In this document: positions 16,402 to 25,155 of the stretch, piece after piece
How the letters are laid out: each line of letters opens with the position of its first letter
How positions within the stretch are numbered: the first letter of the stretch is position 1
From: Nonomuraea sp. MG754425
Lineage (GTDB): Bacteria; Actinomycetota; Actinomycetes; Streptosporangiales; Streptosporangiaceae
Reading direction: 5' to 3'
DNA length: 47,551 bases
Assembly: GCF_021699195.1 (NCBI RefSeq)
Contig: NZ_SSXE01000058.1
Location: forward strand, 1-47,551
Position numbers and translations under genes: made by a program
Notes under the pieces: model-generated
What the model was told of the DNA's origin: nothing
What the model saw: only the letters and a program-made list of their open reading frames with translations
The model's database searches: none

Positions 16402-17802
16402 TCAGGCCGGTCGGCGAGGCTGGAAGAGCCAGGCGTCGAAGAGCGGGCCGAGATCTTTGCCGGACAGCCGTTCGGCCAGCGCGACGAACTCCTCCGTCGT
16501 CACGTGACCGTAGCGGTGCTCGGCGGTCCATGCTTTGAGCAGGGCGAAGAACGTGTGGTCGCCGACCGCGCGGCGCAGGGCGTGCAGGGTCATGCCGCCG
16601 CGGGTGTAGACGGACTGGTTGAACAGGTCGTCGGGCTGGGCCCGGCCGGGTGGGTAGGCCCACATCGGGTCGGACTCGGGGCGCTGGTGCAGCGCCGTGA
16701 ACGTGGCCTCCGCGGTCTGCTTGCCCTTGTGCTCGGCCCACAGCCACTCCGCGTACGTGGCGAAGCCCTCGTTGAGCCAGAGGTCCTTCCAGCGCCGGAT
16801 GGTCAGGCTGTTGCCGAACCACTGGTGCGCCAGCTCGTGGGCGACGATCATCTCGTCGGGCGCGAAGCCGCCGTACAGCGGCTTGGTCTGGTTCTCCAGC
16901 GCGTAGCCCGCCGAGTAGTCGTCGACCACGCCGCCGGTGGAGGAGAACGGGTAGGGGCCGAACACCTCGGACCAGTAGTCGGTGATCTCGCCGGAGACGG
17001 TGTAGAGCGAGTCGAGAGAGTCGCGGAACTTGGGGTCGGTGGCGGCCAGGTTGGGGATGCCGCCCGGGGTGTCGCCCCGGCGCACGTCGAACCTGCCCAG
17101 TGTGGCCGTGGCCAGGTAGGTCGCCATCGGGTGGCGCTCGCGCCAGCGGTAGGTGGTCTTGCCCCCCGAGGTGGTGGGCGGCTCGTCCATCTCGCCGTTG
17201 GCCAGGGCGGTGACGCCGGCCGGCACGGTGATCGTGAAGTCGAAGGTGGCCTTGTCGGCCGGATGGTCGTTGCTGGGGAACCAGGTCTTGGAGCCGTTGG
17301 GCTCGGAGGCCACGAAGGCGCCGTCGGAGGTGGGGATGAACCCGTACGTGCCCAGGTTGGCATTGTCCTTGGCCGGTTTGGGCTGGCCCGTGTAGGTGAC
17401 CTTGACCTTGAAGGGGTCGCCGGCGGAGATCGCCCGGCCGGGCCGCACGGTGAGCTCGTCGCCCGCCCTGGTGAACGTGGCGGGCGCGCCGTCGACGGTG
17501 ATCCCGCGCACGTGCAGCCCGGTCAGGTCGAGGTTGAAGGCGGACAGCTCCTGGGTGGCGGCGGCGCTGATGGTGGCCACGCCGTCCAGCCGCTTGGTGG
17601 TGGGGGTGTAGTCGACGACGAGGTCGTAGTGCGAGACGTCGTAGCCGCCGTTGCCGTCGCTCGGGAAGTCGGGGTCGCCGATGCCGGGCGCGCCCGCGCG
17701 CCGGTCGGCCGCGGCGGGCGGGGTCGGCGCGTCGGCGGGGGAACAGGCCAGTACGGTGACGAGTGTCGCGAGCATGGCCACCCCGCGCCTCTTGGAACGC
17801 AT
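16402..17802 (-). CDS. M1 family zinc metallopeptidase, lipoprotein
   Basis: A 466-aa extracellular aminopeptidase-like protein. ATG 17802 begins a lipoprotein signal (RSKRRGVAMLATLVTVLAC; lipobox Cys about residue 21). After a Pro-rich linker come the M1 beta-sandwich and catalytic domain with the HExxH zinc motif in IVAHELAHQWFGN and the third ligand in NEGFATYAEW. The long helical C-terminal domain of classical aminopeptidase N is absent, so this is the short bacterial type. It should trim N-terminal residues from peptides outside the cell. The GAMEN exopeptidase motif is not evident (YALENQ occupies that place), as in many short M1 enzymes. Confidence 0.88.
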   Translation of the reverse strand: MRSKRRGVAMLATLVTVLACSPADAPTPPAAADRRAGAPGIGDPDFPSDGNGGYDVSHYDLVVDYTPTTKRLDGVATISAAATQELSAFNLDLTGLHVRGITVDGAPATFTRAGDELTVRPGRAISAGDPFKVKVTYTGQPKPAKDNANLGTYGFIPTSDGAFVASEPNGSKTWFPSNDHPADKATFDFTITVPAGVTALANGEMDEPPTTSGGKTTYRWRERHPMATYLATATLGRFDVRRGDTPGGIPNLAATDPKFRDSLDSLYTVSGEITDYWSEVFGPYPFSSTGGVVDDYSAGYALENQTKPLYGGFAPDEMIVAHELAHQWFGNSLTIRRWKDLWLNEGFATYAEWLWAEHKGKQTAEATFTALHQRPESDPMWAYPPGRAQPDDLFNQSVYTRGGMTLHALRRAVGDHTFFALLKAWTAEHRYGHVTTEEFVALAERLSGKDLGPLFDAWLFQPRRPA

Positions 17803-17849
17803 AGGCGTGCGAGCCCCCCTTCGGTCCGTGACCTGAATATTACGCTGAG

Positions 17850-18293
17850 TCAGGCGTTCACCACGACCGTGCGCGCGGCTTTGTCGTGCAGGGCCTGCTT
17901 GCGGGGGTCGAACAGGATCCAGCTCAGGTCGATCAGGAGACCGACGCAGCAGAGCCATTCGAGCACGCTGGCCACGGCCTGCCGGACGGCCGTCTGCCCG
18001 ACGCCCAGCTTCCCGCCGTACTCGGACACGACACGGATGCCGAAGAGCTTCTTGCCCAGAGTCTGGCCGTTCCAGAAGGCGTGCAGCAGCCAGAAGTACA
18101 GGAAGGCGATGAGTCCGGCCACGAAGGTGTGCTCGACCGGGTAGCGTTCCCAGCCGCCGCGGGCCTCGTTCCAGGCGTACTCCCAGCTCGTCCAGCTGAA
18201 AGGTGCGGCGGCGATGTTGACGATGAGCCAGTCGAGGAGGCCGGCGAACAGCCGTCGCCAGCGTCCCGCCAGCCCTGGTGGCGGCAATCCCAT
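17850..18293 (-). CDS. RDD family membrane protein
   Basis: A 147-aa protein with the RDD domain: LAGRWRRLFAGLLDWLIVNI near the N-terminus (Arg and Asp in the first helix), a helix about 70-90, and TLGKKLFGIRVVSEYG, typical of the family. Three or four membrane segments. ATG 18293 is preferred; a TTG 33 bp upstream is possible. RDD proteins are mostly uncharacterised, with proposed roles in transport or ion homeostasis. Confidence 0.85.
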   Translation of the reverse strand: MGLPPPGLAGRWRRLFAGLLDWLIVNIAAAPFSWTSWEYAWNEARGGWERYPVEHTFVAGLIAFLYFWLLHAFWNGQTLGKKLFGIRVVSEYGGKLGVGQTAVRQAVASVLEWLCCVGLLIDLSWILFDPRKQALHDKAARTVVVNA

Positions 18294-18327
18294 GATGTCT
18301 GGATGACCACCACCAAGTCGGGACAAA

Positions 18328-19437
18328 CTAAAGGTTGCCCCTGCGTTCCTGCTCGCGCTCGATCGCCTCGAACAGAGCCTTGAAGTTGCCCTTGCCGAAG
18401 CCGAGCGAGCCGTGCCGCTCGATCAGCTCGAAGAAGACCGTGGGCCGGTCCTGGACGGGCTGGGTGAAGATCTGCAGCAGGTAGCCGTCCTCGTCGCGGT
18501 CGACGAGGACGCCCCGCTTCTTCAGCTCCTCGATCGGGGCCCGCACCCGTCCGATGCGCTCGCGCAGTTCGGGGTCGTCGTAGTACGAGCCGGGCGTCTG
18601 GAGGAAGCGCACCCCGGCCGCCCGCATGTGGTCCACCGTGGCCAGGATGTCGTTGGTGGCCAGCGCGATGTGCTGCACGCCGGGGCCGCGGTAGAACTCG
18701 AGGTACTCGTCGATCTGCGACTTCTTACGGCTGACGGCCGGCTCGTTGAGCGGGAACTTGACCTTGCGCGTGCCGTCGGCCACCACCTTCGACATCAGCG
18801 CGGAGTATTCGGTGGCGATGTCGTCGCCGACGAACTCGGCCATGTTCGTGAAGCCCATCACCCTGCGGTAGAACTCCACCCACTCGTCCATCCTGCCCAG
18901 CTCGACGTTGCCGACGCAGTGGTCGATGGCCTGGAACAACCGCCCGTTCCTGGTCGCGGGCGGTGCGACCAGCGGCTCGGCGGGGGCGTAGCCGGGCAGG
19001 TAGGGGCCGCCGTAGTTGGACCTGTCCACGAGGGTGTGCCGGGTCTCGCCGTACGCGGCGATGGCCGCGAGCACCACCTTGCCGTGCTCGTCCTCCACCG
19101 TGTGCGGCTCCACCAGCCCTTTGGCCCCGTGGGCGACGGCGTAGGCGTAGCCGCTCTCCACGTCGGGCACCTCGATGGCCAGGTCGATGACCCCGTCGCC
19201 GTGCTCGGCCACGTGCCGTGCCAGGTCCGTGCCGGGCCGGATCGGGGCCCGCAGCTCGAAGGTGGCGCTGCCCGAGGTGAGCACGTACGCGGCCTGGTCG
19301 GGGCTGCCGTTCTCCGGCCCCCTGTAGGCCACCAGTCGCATGCCGAAGGCGGTCGAGTAGTAGTGGGCGGCCTGCCGGGCGTTGCCCACGGCGAACACCA
19401 CGGCGTCCATGCCGTTGACCGGGAAGACATCACTCAT
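18328..19437 (-). CDS. hppD: 4-hydroxyphenylpyruvate dioxygenase
   Basis: A 369-aa Fe(II) enzyme turning 4-hydroxyphenylpyruvate into homogentisate in tyrosine breakdown. It has two VOC domains. Iron ligands fit His in AIDHCVGNV, His in VQHIALATNDI, and Glu in FFELIERHGS, with the C-terminal GFGKGNFKALFEAIE helix that closes the active site. Length is normal. A Lrp-type regulator is divergent 103 bp away with repeated TGCGCAA-like sites in between, so amino-acid-responsive control is likely. Confidence 0.95.
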   Translation of the reverse strand: MSDVFPVNGMDAVVFAVGNARQAAHYYSTAFGMRLVAYRGPENGSPDQAAYVLTSGSATFELRAPIRPGTDLARHVAEHGDGVIDLAIEVPDVESGYAYAVAHGAKGLVEPHTVEDEHGKVVLAAIAAYGETRHTLVDRSNYGGPYLPGYAPAEPLVAPPATRNGRLFQAIDHCVGNVELGRMDEWVEFYRRVMGFTNMAEFVGDDIATEYSALMSKVVADGTRKVKFPLNEPAVSRKKSQIDEYLEFYRGPGVQHIALATNDILATVDHMRAAGVRFLQTPGSYYDDPELRERIGRVRAPIEELKKRGVLVDRDEDGYLLQIFTQPVQDRPTVFFELIERHGSLGFGKGNFKALFEAIEREQERRGNL

Positions 19438-19465
19438 GTCTCCAACTCTGGTTTTGTCTGGACGA

Positions 19466-19530
19466 GTTGCGCAACAGTTACCTCAATGAGTGCACAATCT
19501 GCCTAGCCAGTGGCCAAATGGGTGCGCAAT
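19466..19530. promoter_or_regulatory. candidate Lrp binding sites between hppD and its regulator
   Basis: A perfect 10-bp palindrome GTTGCGCAAC (19466-19475) is followed by TGCACAAT (19491-19498) and TGCGCAAT (19523-19530). Starts of the similar units are 23 and 32 bp apart, close to two and three helical turns. Repeated, phased weak sites between divergent genes are how Lrp/AsnC proteins usually bind. Confidence 0.55.
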
Positions 19531-19540
19531 TCTGTACAGC

Positions 19541-20020
19541 ATGACGATCGACGAACTCGACTCCCGGCTGATCGCCCTGCTGACCGCCGAGCCCCGGCTG
19601 GGGATCCTGGAGTGCTCGCGGCGGCTCGGCGTGGCCCGTGGCACGGTCCAGGCCCGGCTCGACCGCCTCGTCGAACGGGGGGTGATCACGGGCTTCGGCC
19701 CCGACGTGTCACCGGTCGCGCTCGGCTACGACGTCACCGCGTTCGTCAGCATGGAGATCAGGCAGGTGGCCGGGCACGATCCGGTGGCCGACCGGCTGGC
19801 GCGCATTCCCGAGGTGCTCGAAGTGCACACGATCACCGGTGACAGTGATCTTTTGTGCCGCGTGGTCGCCAGGACGAATGCCGATTTGCAGCGCGTAATC
19901 GATCGCATCGTCGATGTGCAGGGTGTGCTCCGGACTAATTCGATCATCGCCCTTGACACGCCGGTTCCCTACCGAGTGGTGCCTTTGGTCGCCGATGTTC
20001 CGCGTCGAGAGGCTGGATAG
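19541..20020 (+). CDS. Lrp/AsnC family transcriptional regulator
   Basis: A 159-aa protein: N-terminal helix-turn-helix (about residues 3-50, ECSRRLGVARGTVQARLDRLVERGVI) and a C-terminal RAM/AsnC ligand domain (about 65-145, ending with the VVPLVAD strand). ATG 19541 fits the family start. It is divergent from hppD, and such pairs commonly regulate tyrosine/phenylalanine catabolism, with an aromatic amino acid or 4-hydroxyphenylpyruvate as likely ligand (inference). Confidence 0.9.
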   Translation: MTIDELDSRLIALLTAEPRLGILECSRRLGVARGTVQARLDRLVERGVITGFGPDVSPVALGYDVTAFVSMEIRQVAGHDPVADRLARIPEVLEVHTITGDSDLLCRVVARTNADLQRVIDRIVDVQGVLRTNSIIALDTPVPYRVVPLVADVPRREAG

Positions 20021-20128
20021 ACGTACCATCGCTAAGGGACTAGGCACCGTTATCGATCGTTTACCCTTACCATTCGCCCAGCTTGCGGGGGTTGGGTCAG
20101 GCTCTGACGAGAGGGTCGAGGGTGCGGA

Positions 20129-22279
20129 GTGGTGGTGGGTGACGGAATGCGGAAGCGACGGATTCTGCGAGTCGTACTGATATCTCTGGGCACGGGGATC
20201 CTCGTACTGGCCGGGCTTTTCGCTATTGCCTGGGCGTTGACTCCAATTCCCGACACAACGCAGAAGCAGGCCACCGCGCAGGGTTCGGTGATCTATTACC
20301 GCGACGGAAAGAGCGTGCTCGCCCGGCAGGGCATCGACCGCAGAAAAGTCGATCTCGCCCAGGTGCCGGAACACGTCCGCGACGCGGTCATCGCCGCCGA
20401 GAACCGCTCCTTCTACCAGGACGGCGGCGTCTCGATCAAGGGCACCGCGCGGGCCGTCTGGTCCACCCTCAGCGGGCAGCAGCTCCAGGGCGGCTCCACC
20501 ATCACCCAGCAACTCGTGCGCAACTACTACAGCGGCCTGAGCCAGGAACGTTCCGTCGTCCGCAAGTTCAAAGAGATCCTCATCGCGATGAAGGTCGACC
20601 AGTCCCGGTCGAAGGACTGGGTGCTGGAGCAGTACCTCAACACGATCTACTTCGGCCGCGGCGCCAACGGCGTCCAGTCGGCGGCCCGCGCCTACTTCGG
20701 TAAAGACGTCGAGAAGCTGGCCGTCTCCGAGGGCGCCTACCTCGCCTCGGTGATCCAGCAGCCCAGCCGCTTCGCCGCCCCCAAGGGCACCGACCTGGCG
20801 GCGGCCAGGGAACGCTGGCAGTCGGTGATCAACGCCATGGGGGCGACCGGCGGGCTCACCCCGCAGCAGGCCGCCGCCGAGCGCTTCCCCGAGCTGGTCG
20901 AGCCGAAGAAGCCGTTCGAGCTCAAGGGGCAGGCCCAGTACATGCTGGAGCAGGTCACCGCCGAGCTGAACCGCCGCGGCTACACCGACGAGGACATCAA
21001 CAGCGGCGGGCTCAAGATCGTCACGACCTTCGACAAGAAGCTCATGCAGGCCGCCCAGCGGGCCGTGGAGGAGACGCTGCCGGACGGCACGCCCCAGAAG
21101 GTGCGCACTGGACTGGCGGCCGTCGATCCCGCCTCGGGCGAGGTCGTCGCCTTCTACGGGGGCAAGCCGTCGCAGTCGAAGTACTACGACAGCGCCTTCT
21201 CGGCCAAGGTGATGGCCGGATCCACGTTCAAGCCGTACACACTGGCCGCGGCCCTGAACGACGGCTTCGACCTGTCCACCAGGGTCGACGGCAACTCGCC
21301 GCTGCGCGTGGCGTCGGCCTCCCAGTCGATCCCCAACGACGGCGACCGCTCCTACGGCCAGATCGACCTGATCAGCGCCACCCAGAACTCCGTCAACACC
21401 GCGTTCGTGGACCTCGGGCAGAAGGTCGGCCTCGACAAGGTGGCCAGGATCGCCGAGGCGGCCGGCCTGCCCGCCGAACAGCTCGACCAGCACAAGAGCG
21501 CCGCCGCCTTCCCGCTCGGCGTGGCCTCCGTCAGCGCCGTGCAGAACGCCTCCGGCTTCTCCACCTTCGCCAACAAGGGTGTGCACGTGGAGGCGCACGT
21601 CGTCAGGTCCGTCACCGACGCGGAGGGCCGCAAGGAGGTCGTCAAGCCCACCGAGACCAAGGCGGTGAGCGAGCAGGCCGCGGCCGACACGACGTACGCG
21701 ATGCAGCAGGCCGTCAAGTACGGCACCGGCACCGCCGCCCGCCTCTACGACCGTCCGGTGGCCGGCAAGACCGGCACCACCGACGACTCCAAGTCCGTCT
21801 GGTTCAACGGCTTCACCCCGCAGCTCGCGGTGGCCGTGGACATGTTCCGCGACGACAACGCCACCGTCACGATCCCCGGGTACGGCACGCAGTTCGGCGG
21901 CCAGCTCCCGGCGCAGATCTGGCGGGCCTTCATGACCGAGGCGATGTCGGGCAAGCCGGTCGAGGAGTTCCCCGAGCCGTCGGAGTACGGCTGGGGCTCC
22001 GACTCCTACACCCAGCCCGACCGCGACGGCGACCTGCCCGGCCAGGACTACAGCCCGCCGCCGAACCAGGACGACTGGAACCAGCCGGAGCCCGGCTTCA
22101 CCCAGCAGCCGTTCGGCGACCAGCCGGAACAGCAGCAGCAGAGCCCCGACGGCGACCAGACGCCCGACGAGCAGCCGCAGGAGAGCGCACCGTCGGCCAC
22201 AGAGGTCCCCGAGCAGCCGTCGGTGCAGGAGAGCTCCGTGGACGACGGCAGGAACCGCCCGCAGCAGGCGAACCGCTGA
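20129..22279 (+). CDS. class A penicillin-binding protein (glycosyltransferase/transpeptidase)
   Basis: A 716-aa bifunctional peptidoglycan synthase. After a short basic tail and a membrane helix (about residues 12-35) comes the GT51 domain with catalytic Glu in AAENRSFYQDGG and the QGGSTITQQLVRNYY motif. The transpeptidase follows with SxxK in GSTFKPY, SxN in TQNSVNTAF and KTGTT. There is no PASTA domain; instead the last ~90 residues are Pro/Gln/Asp-rich and disordered. GTG 20129 has GAGGG 6 nt upstream; ATG 20147 is an equally natural start. It polymerises and cross-links cell-wall glycan at the outer membrane face. Confidence 0.93.
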   Translation: MVVGDGMRKRRILRVVLISLGTGILVLAGLFAIAWALTPIPDTTQKQATAQGSVIYYRDGKSVLARQGIDRRKVDLAQVPEHVRDAVIAAENRSFYQDGGVSIKGTARAVWSTLSGQQLQGGSTITQQLVRNYYSGLSQERSVVRKFKEILIAMKVDQSRSKDWVLEQYLNTIYFGRGANGVQSAARAYFGKDVEKLAVSEGAYLASVIQQPSRFAAPKGTDLAAARERWQSVINAMGATGGLTPQQAAAERFPELVEPKKPFELKGQAQYMLEQVTAELNRRGYTDEDINSGGLKIVTTFDKKLMQAAQRAVEETLPDGTPQKVRTGLAAVDPASGEVVAFYGGKPSQSKYYDSAFSAKVMAGSTFKPYTLAAALNDGFDLSTRVDGNSPLRVASASQSIPNDGDRSYGQIDLISATQNSVNTAFVDLGQKVGLDKVARIAEAAGLPAEQLDQHKSAAAFPLGVASVSAVQNASGFSTFANKGVHVEAHVVRSVTDAEGRKEVVKPTETKAVSEQAAADTTYAMQQAVKYGTGTAARLYDRPVAGKTGTTDDSKSVWFNGFTPQLAVAVDMFRDDNATVTIPGYGTQFGGQLPAQIWRAFMTEAMSGKPVEEFPEPSEYGWGSDSYTQPDRDGDLPGQDYSPPPNQDDWNQPEPGFTQQPFGDQPEQQQQSPDGDQTPDEQPQESAPSATEVPEQPSVQESSVDDGRNRPQQANR

Positions 22280-22300
22280 TCGCGTCCGCCCGCCGCGGGC

Positions 22301-24181
22301 TCAGCCGGCCGCCAGCTCGGCGCGCAGCTCCTCGACGGTCGTCACAGGCATCCGGCAGGTGAACCCCCTGCACACGTAGGCGGCCGGCGTCTCGCCGACC
22401 GTCCCCCGGCCCTCCAGCAGCGCGGGGAAGGCGGGTTCACGCGGCACGAGCGGATCACCGCTGCCCCGTTCGGCGGCGTCGTCGTGGCCGAGCGCCACCA
22501 CGAGCCCGGGGACGTCCGCGAGCAGCGCCTCCCGGTGCAGCGCCGCCGTACGCGGGTCGTCGGCGGGCCCGACCACGGCCACCTCCACGGGCCCCGACAG
22601 CGCGGCCCGCGCCACGGCCAGCCCCCACCCAGCGAACCGGGCGTGCCCGGCGGCCAGCACGGACACGGTGCCGAGCGCGGCGTGCGCGGCGTCACGGTGG
22701 CGCATGGAGCCGGTCAGGGCCCCGTAGGACAGCAGCGCGCCAGCGGCGGCGTACTGGCCGGAGGGGGTGGCGTTGTCCGTGGGGTCCTGCGGGCGCTGGA
22801 AGAGCCGCTCGGCGTCGTCGGCGGTGTCGTAGAAGCCGCCGGCCCCGTCGGAGAAGCGGTCGAGCACGGCGTCGAGCAGGGAGCCCGCCAGGCGCAGCCA
22901 CCTGGCCTCGCCGGACACGCCATAGAGCGCGATCAGGCCCTCGGCCACGTTCGCGTAGTCGTCCAGCACCCCGGCGTTCGCGCCCGCCCGGCCGTCCCTG
23001 GAGGTGCGCAGCAGCCTCCCGTCGGCCACGTGCGTGCTCGCCAGCAACTCGGCCGCCTCCGTGGCCGCCGTCACCAGGCCGGGCCGCTCGAACACGGCCC
23101 CGGCCTCCGCCAGCGCGGCGATGGCCAGGCCGTTCCACGAGGCCACGACCTTGTCGTCGCGCCCCGGACGCACCCGCCGCTCCCTGGCCGCCAGCAGCCG
23201 CGCCCGCACGTCCGCGTGGCGCTCCGGGTCCTCGGGGTCGGTCAGGAGCTGCAGCACCGAGGCGCCGTGCTCGAACGTGCCCTGCGGCGTCACCTCGAAC
23301 AGCCCGGCGGCCCACCGGCCGTCGTCGTCGCCGAGCGCCTCGCGCAGCTCGCCGGGCGTCCAGACGTAGAACTTGCCCTCCACGCCCTCGCTGTCGGCGT
23401 CGAGCGCCGAGGCGAACCCGCCCTCCGGCGTGCGCAGCTCGCGCAGCAGCCAGCCGGCCGTCTCCAGCGCCACCCGGCGGGCCAGGTCGCCGCCGCCCGC
23501 CTTCCACCAGTGCGTGTAGACGCGCAGCAGCAGGGCGTTGTCGTAGAGCATCTTCTCGAAGTGCGGCACCACCCAGCTCTCGTCCACGCTGTAGCGGGCG
23601 AACCCGCCGGCGAGCTGGTCGTACATGCCGCCCCTGGCCATGGCCTCCAGCGTCGTGGCGCTCATCTCGCGCTCGCCCGAGCGCAGCAGGAACTCCAGCA
23701 CCATCGACGGCGGGAACTTCGGCGCGCCGCCGAAGCCGCCGTCGGCCGTGTCGAAGGACTCCCGCAGGTTCAGCATGGCCTGCCGCAGCGTCTCCTCGCC
23801 CGGCAGCGGGCCGCTCGGCAGCGTGGTCTGCGTGTTGAGCGCCTCCACCACCTTGGCGCCCTGCTTCAGCACCGACTCCCTGTCGCCGGTCCAGACGTTG
23901 TGCACCTCGGTGAGCAGGCGCTGGAAGTGGGGACGCGGGAAGTACGTGCCGCAGTAGAACGGGTGCCCCTCGGGCGTCGCGAACACCGTCATCGGCCAGC
24001 CGCCCTGACGCGTCATGGCCTGCGTGGCGCCCATGTAGACGGCGTCCACGTCGGGCCGCTCCTCGCGGTCGACCTTGATGTTGACGAAGTGCTCGTTCAT
24101 CAGGCGCGCGGTCGCGGCGTCCTCGAAGCTCTCATGAGCCATCACGTGGCACCATGTGGATGTCAAGAAGCGGGTAACCAA
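22301..24181 (-). pseudogene. thioredoxin-domain protein (YyaL/DUF255 family), main part of a disrupted gene
   Basis: The frame gives about 616 family residues: the end of the thioredoxin-like domain (WCHVMAHESFEDAATARLMNEHFVNIKVDREERPD), then an (alpha/alpha)6-barrel-like domain to the C-terminus. Normal members begin about 50 residues earlier and have CHWCH as redox motif. Here the match starts only at the second Cys (TGC at 24149-24151). The missing part is encoded in another frame at 24178-24330, with a 26-bp insertion between. Translation could start at ATG 24142, giving a protein without the redox cysteines. Either a pseudogene or a shortened barrel protein; a sequencing error would need 26 wrong bases, so it is unlikely. 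Confidence 0.8.
24152..24177 (-). other. 26-bp insertion splitting the CHWCH codons
   Basis: Removing these 26 bases joins CHW (ending at 24178) to CHVMAHESF (from 24151) in one frame and restores the family motif exactly. The insertion shifts the frame and adds a TGA at 24163-24165. It contains CGCTTCTTG, the inverse complement of CAAGAAGCG in the N-terminal part (plus-strand 24164-24172 against 24232-24240). The match extends on both sides with one gap and one mismatch. This looks like a replication template-switch event. Confidence 0.75.
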
Positions 24182-24330
24182 TGGCAGGATGAGTACCCCA
24201 CACTGATCAACAGGGGCACGTCCCGCCTACTCGCTTCTTGCATCGCCTCCTCTCCCCAAGGCCACCAATCAACAGGGTTGTCGGCGTGCTGGAGGAGGTA
24301 GGGAGAAGTCTCACTACCCAGCCTGTTCAT
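24163..24330 (-). pseudogene. N-terminal fragment of the DUF255 thioredoxin-domain gene
   Basis: ATG 24330 opens a 55-codon frame with the family N-terminus: residues 9-25 read SPYLLQHADNPVDWWPW, followed by ISVGYSSCHW at about 42-51. It then runs four codons into the 26-bp insertion and stops at TGA 24163-24165. Codon use differs from the rest of the gene: about 15 of 51 third positions are A or T, against very few in the main part. The N-terminal segment may therefore have come by recombination from a lower-GC relative. No Shine-Dalgarno is visible before the ATG. Confidence 0.8.
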
Positions 24331-24350
24331 AGAGCCAGGCTCTCACACCA

Positions 24351-24404
24351 TCAGAACAGGACGATGCTGGTGCGGAGCACATGTCGACTCTCGTCCTCGC
24401 TCAC
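24351..24404 (-). pseudogene. start of a truncated gene coupled to the DUF6247-like gene
   Basis: GTG at 24404 overlaps the TGA of the upstream gene by 4 bp (GTGA), the usual sign of a coupled second cistron. Yet the frame stops after 17 residues (SEDESRHVLRTSIVLF), 20 bp before the DUF255 start. The DUF6247-type genes I know of are often paired with a second small gene, so this is probably what remains of the partner. The frame and overlap are seen; truncation is inferred. Confidence 0.4.
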
Positions 24405-24694
24405 CGGACACCGTGCTCCTGCCGCCGGCGCAGGACGTCGTCCAAGGTGGTGGTGGGCAGCGCTCCGGCTTCGGCCGCTGCCCGGACGCGGTCGCGATCG
24501 GGGTCGGCATCGAGCATCGCCCGCCCCCACCAGGCGTTGAGCACAGCATCCAGTTCGGGGCCCTGCCGAGCTTCGTGGAGTTCGGCGAAGAACTGAGCAC
24601 GGCGACCGCCCCGCAGCGCGGCGGAAACGCCGCCGATCGTGCGCGGCACCCTGGAATCGCCGGTTGTGCCCCTGTGGACAGGCTGAGTGCTCAT
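24401..24694 (-). CDS. small DUF6247-like protein, possible antitoxin-type partner
   Basis: A 97-aa soluble protein. The core (VSAALRGGRRAQFFAELHEA, then LDAVLNAWWGRAMLDADPDRDRV) resembles DUF6247, small actinobacterial proteins often encoded before a RelE-like or other small partner. The C-terminus (TTTLDDVLRRRQ) is charged and helical. ATG 24694 is preferred; GTG 24709 adds five residues. The overlapping second cistron is cut short, so the pair is probably no longer functional. The family call is tentative and the antitoxin idea rests on context. Confidence 0.55.
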   Translation of the reverse strand: MSTQPVHRGTTGDSRVPRTIGGVSAALRGGRRAQFFAELHEARQGPELDAVLNAWWGRAMLDADPDRDRVRAAAEAGALPTTTLDDVLRRRQEHGVR

Positions 24695-24893
24695 GTCACC
24701 AGCTTTCACGCCGTCAGCCTAGGTCTTGATCTCATCCGCACGCGGGATTCCGGTGACACGTCATGGCTGCGGGCTGGGGCTTCGCCGGGGTTTCGGGGCG
24801 TGGGTACGCTCGTGTCGTCGTCCGGACGGCCCGGCGGGCCGGAGGGTGCCCAGTGGCGTGCGGGCGTGTGGGGAACGGGAAAGGGACCGCCTG

Positions 24894-25145
24894 ATGACAT
24901 CCGAGCAGCACGACGTGGAGGTGCACCTCGACCGGTTGCTGGAGGAGCGCGGGATGACGCTGGTCCAGCTGGCCGGCCGGGTCGGCATCACCAACGTCAA
25001 CCTGTCGATACTCAAGAACAACCGCGCCAAGGCGATCCGGTTCACGACCCTGGGCAAGCTCTGCGAGGTGCTCGGCTGCCAGCCGGGAGACCTGCTGTCC
25101 TACGCTCCCCGCGCGCCGATGACTCAGGACGCCGACACGGCGTAG
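24894..25145 (+). CDS. small XRE-family helix-turn-helix regulator
   Basis: An 83-aa protein that is almost only a Cro/CI-type HTH: LLEERGMTLVQLAGRVGITNVNLSILKNNRAKAIRF (about residues 14-50), then TLGKLCEVLGCQPGDLLSY, the pattern of YozG-like regulators. ATG 24894 has AAGGGA about 8 nt upstream; longer readings lack coding bias. The next gene starts 10 bp after its stop, so they form an operon. Confidence 0.85.
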   Translation: MTSEQHDVEVHLDRLLEERGMTLVQLAGRVGITNVNLSILKNNRAKAIRFTTLGKLCEVLGCQPGDLLSYAPRAPMTQDADTA

Positions 25146-25155
25146 GTTACGGGTC

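Noticed and set aside
20033..20069. TAAGGG/CCCTTA inverted repeat upstream of the penicillin-binding protein
   Set aside because: Six-bp arms separated by about 28 bp; too weak to call.
24206..24277. Direct repeats ATCAACAGGG 62 bp apart, considered as insertion-sequence target duplications
   Set aside because: On the minus strand they fall inside coding sequence (the DUF255 N-terminus) and the DNA between them encodes family residues, so nothing was inserted there.
24331..24343. Palindrome AGAGCCAGGCTCT just before the DUF255 start codon, considered as an operator
   Set aside because: The arms are only 6 bp, with no second copy and no matching regulator nearby; it may be chance.
24181..24400. 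A transposon scar between the DUF255 and DUF6247-like genes
   Set aside because: Translation of the minus strand shows the true DUF255 N-terminus there; no transposase remnant or terminal repeats were found.
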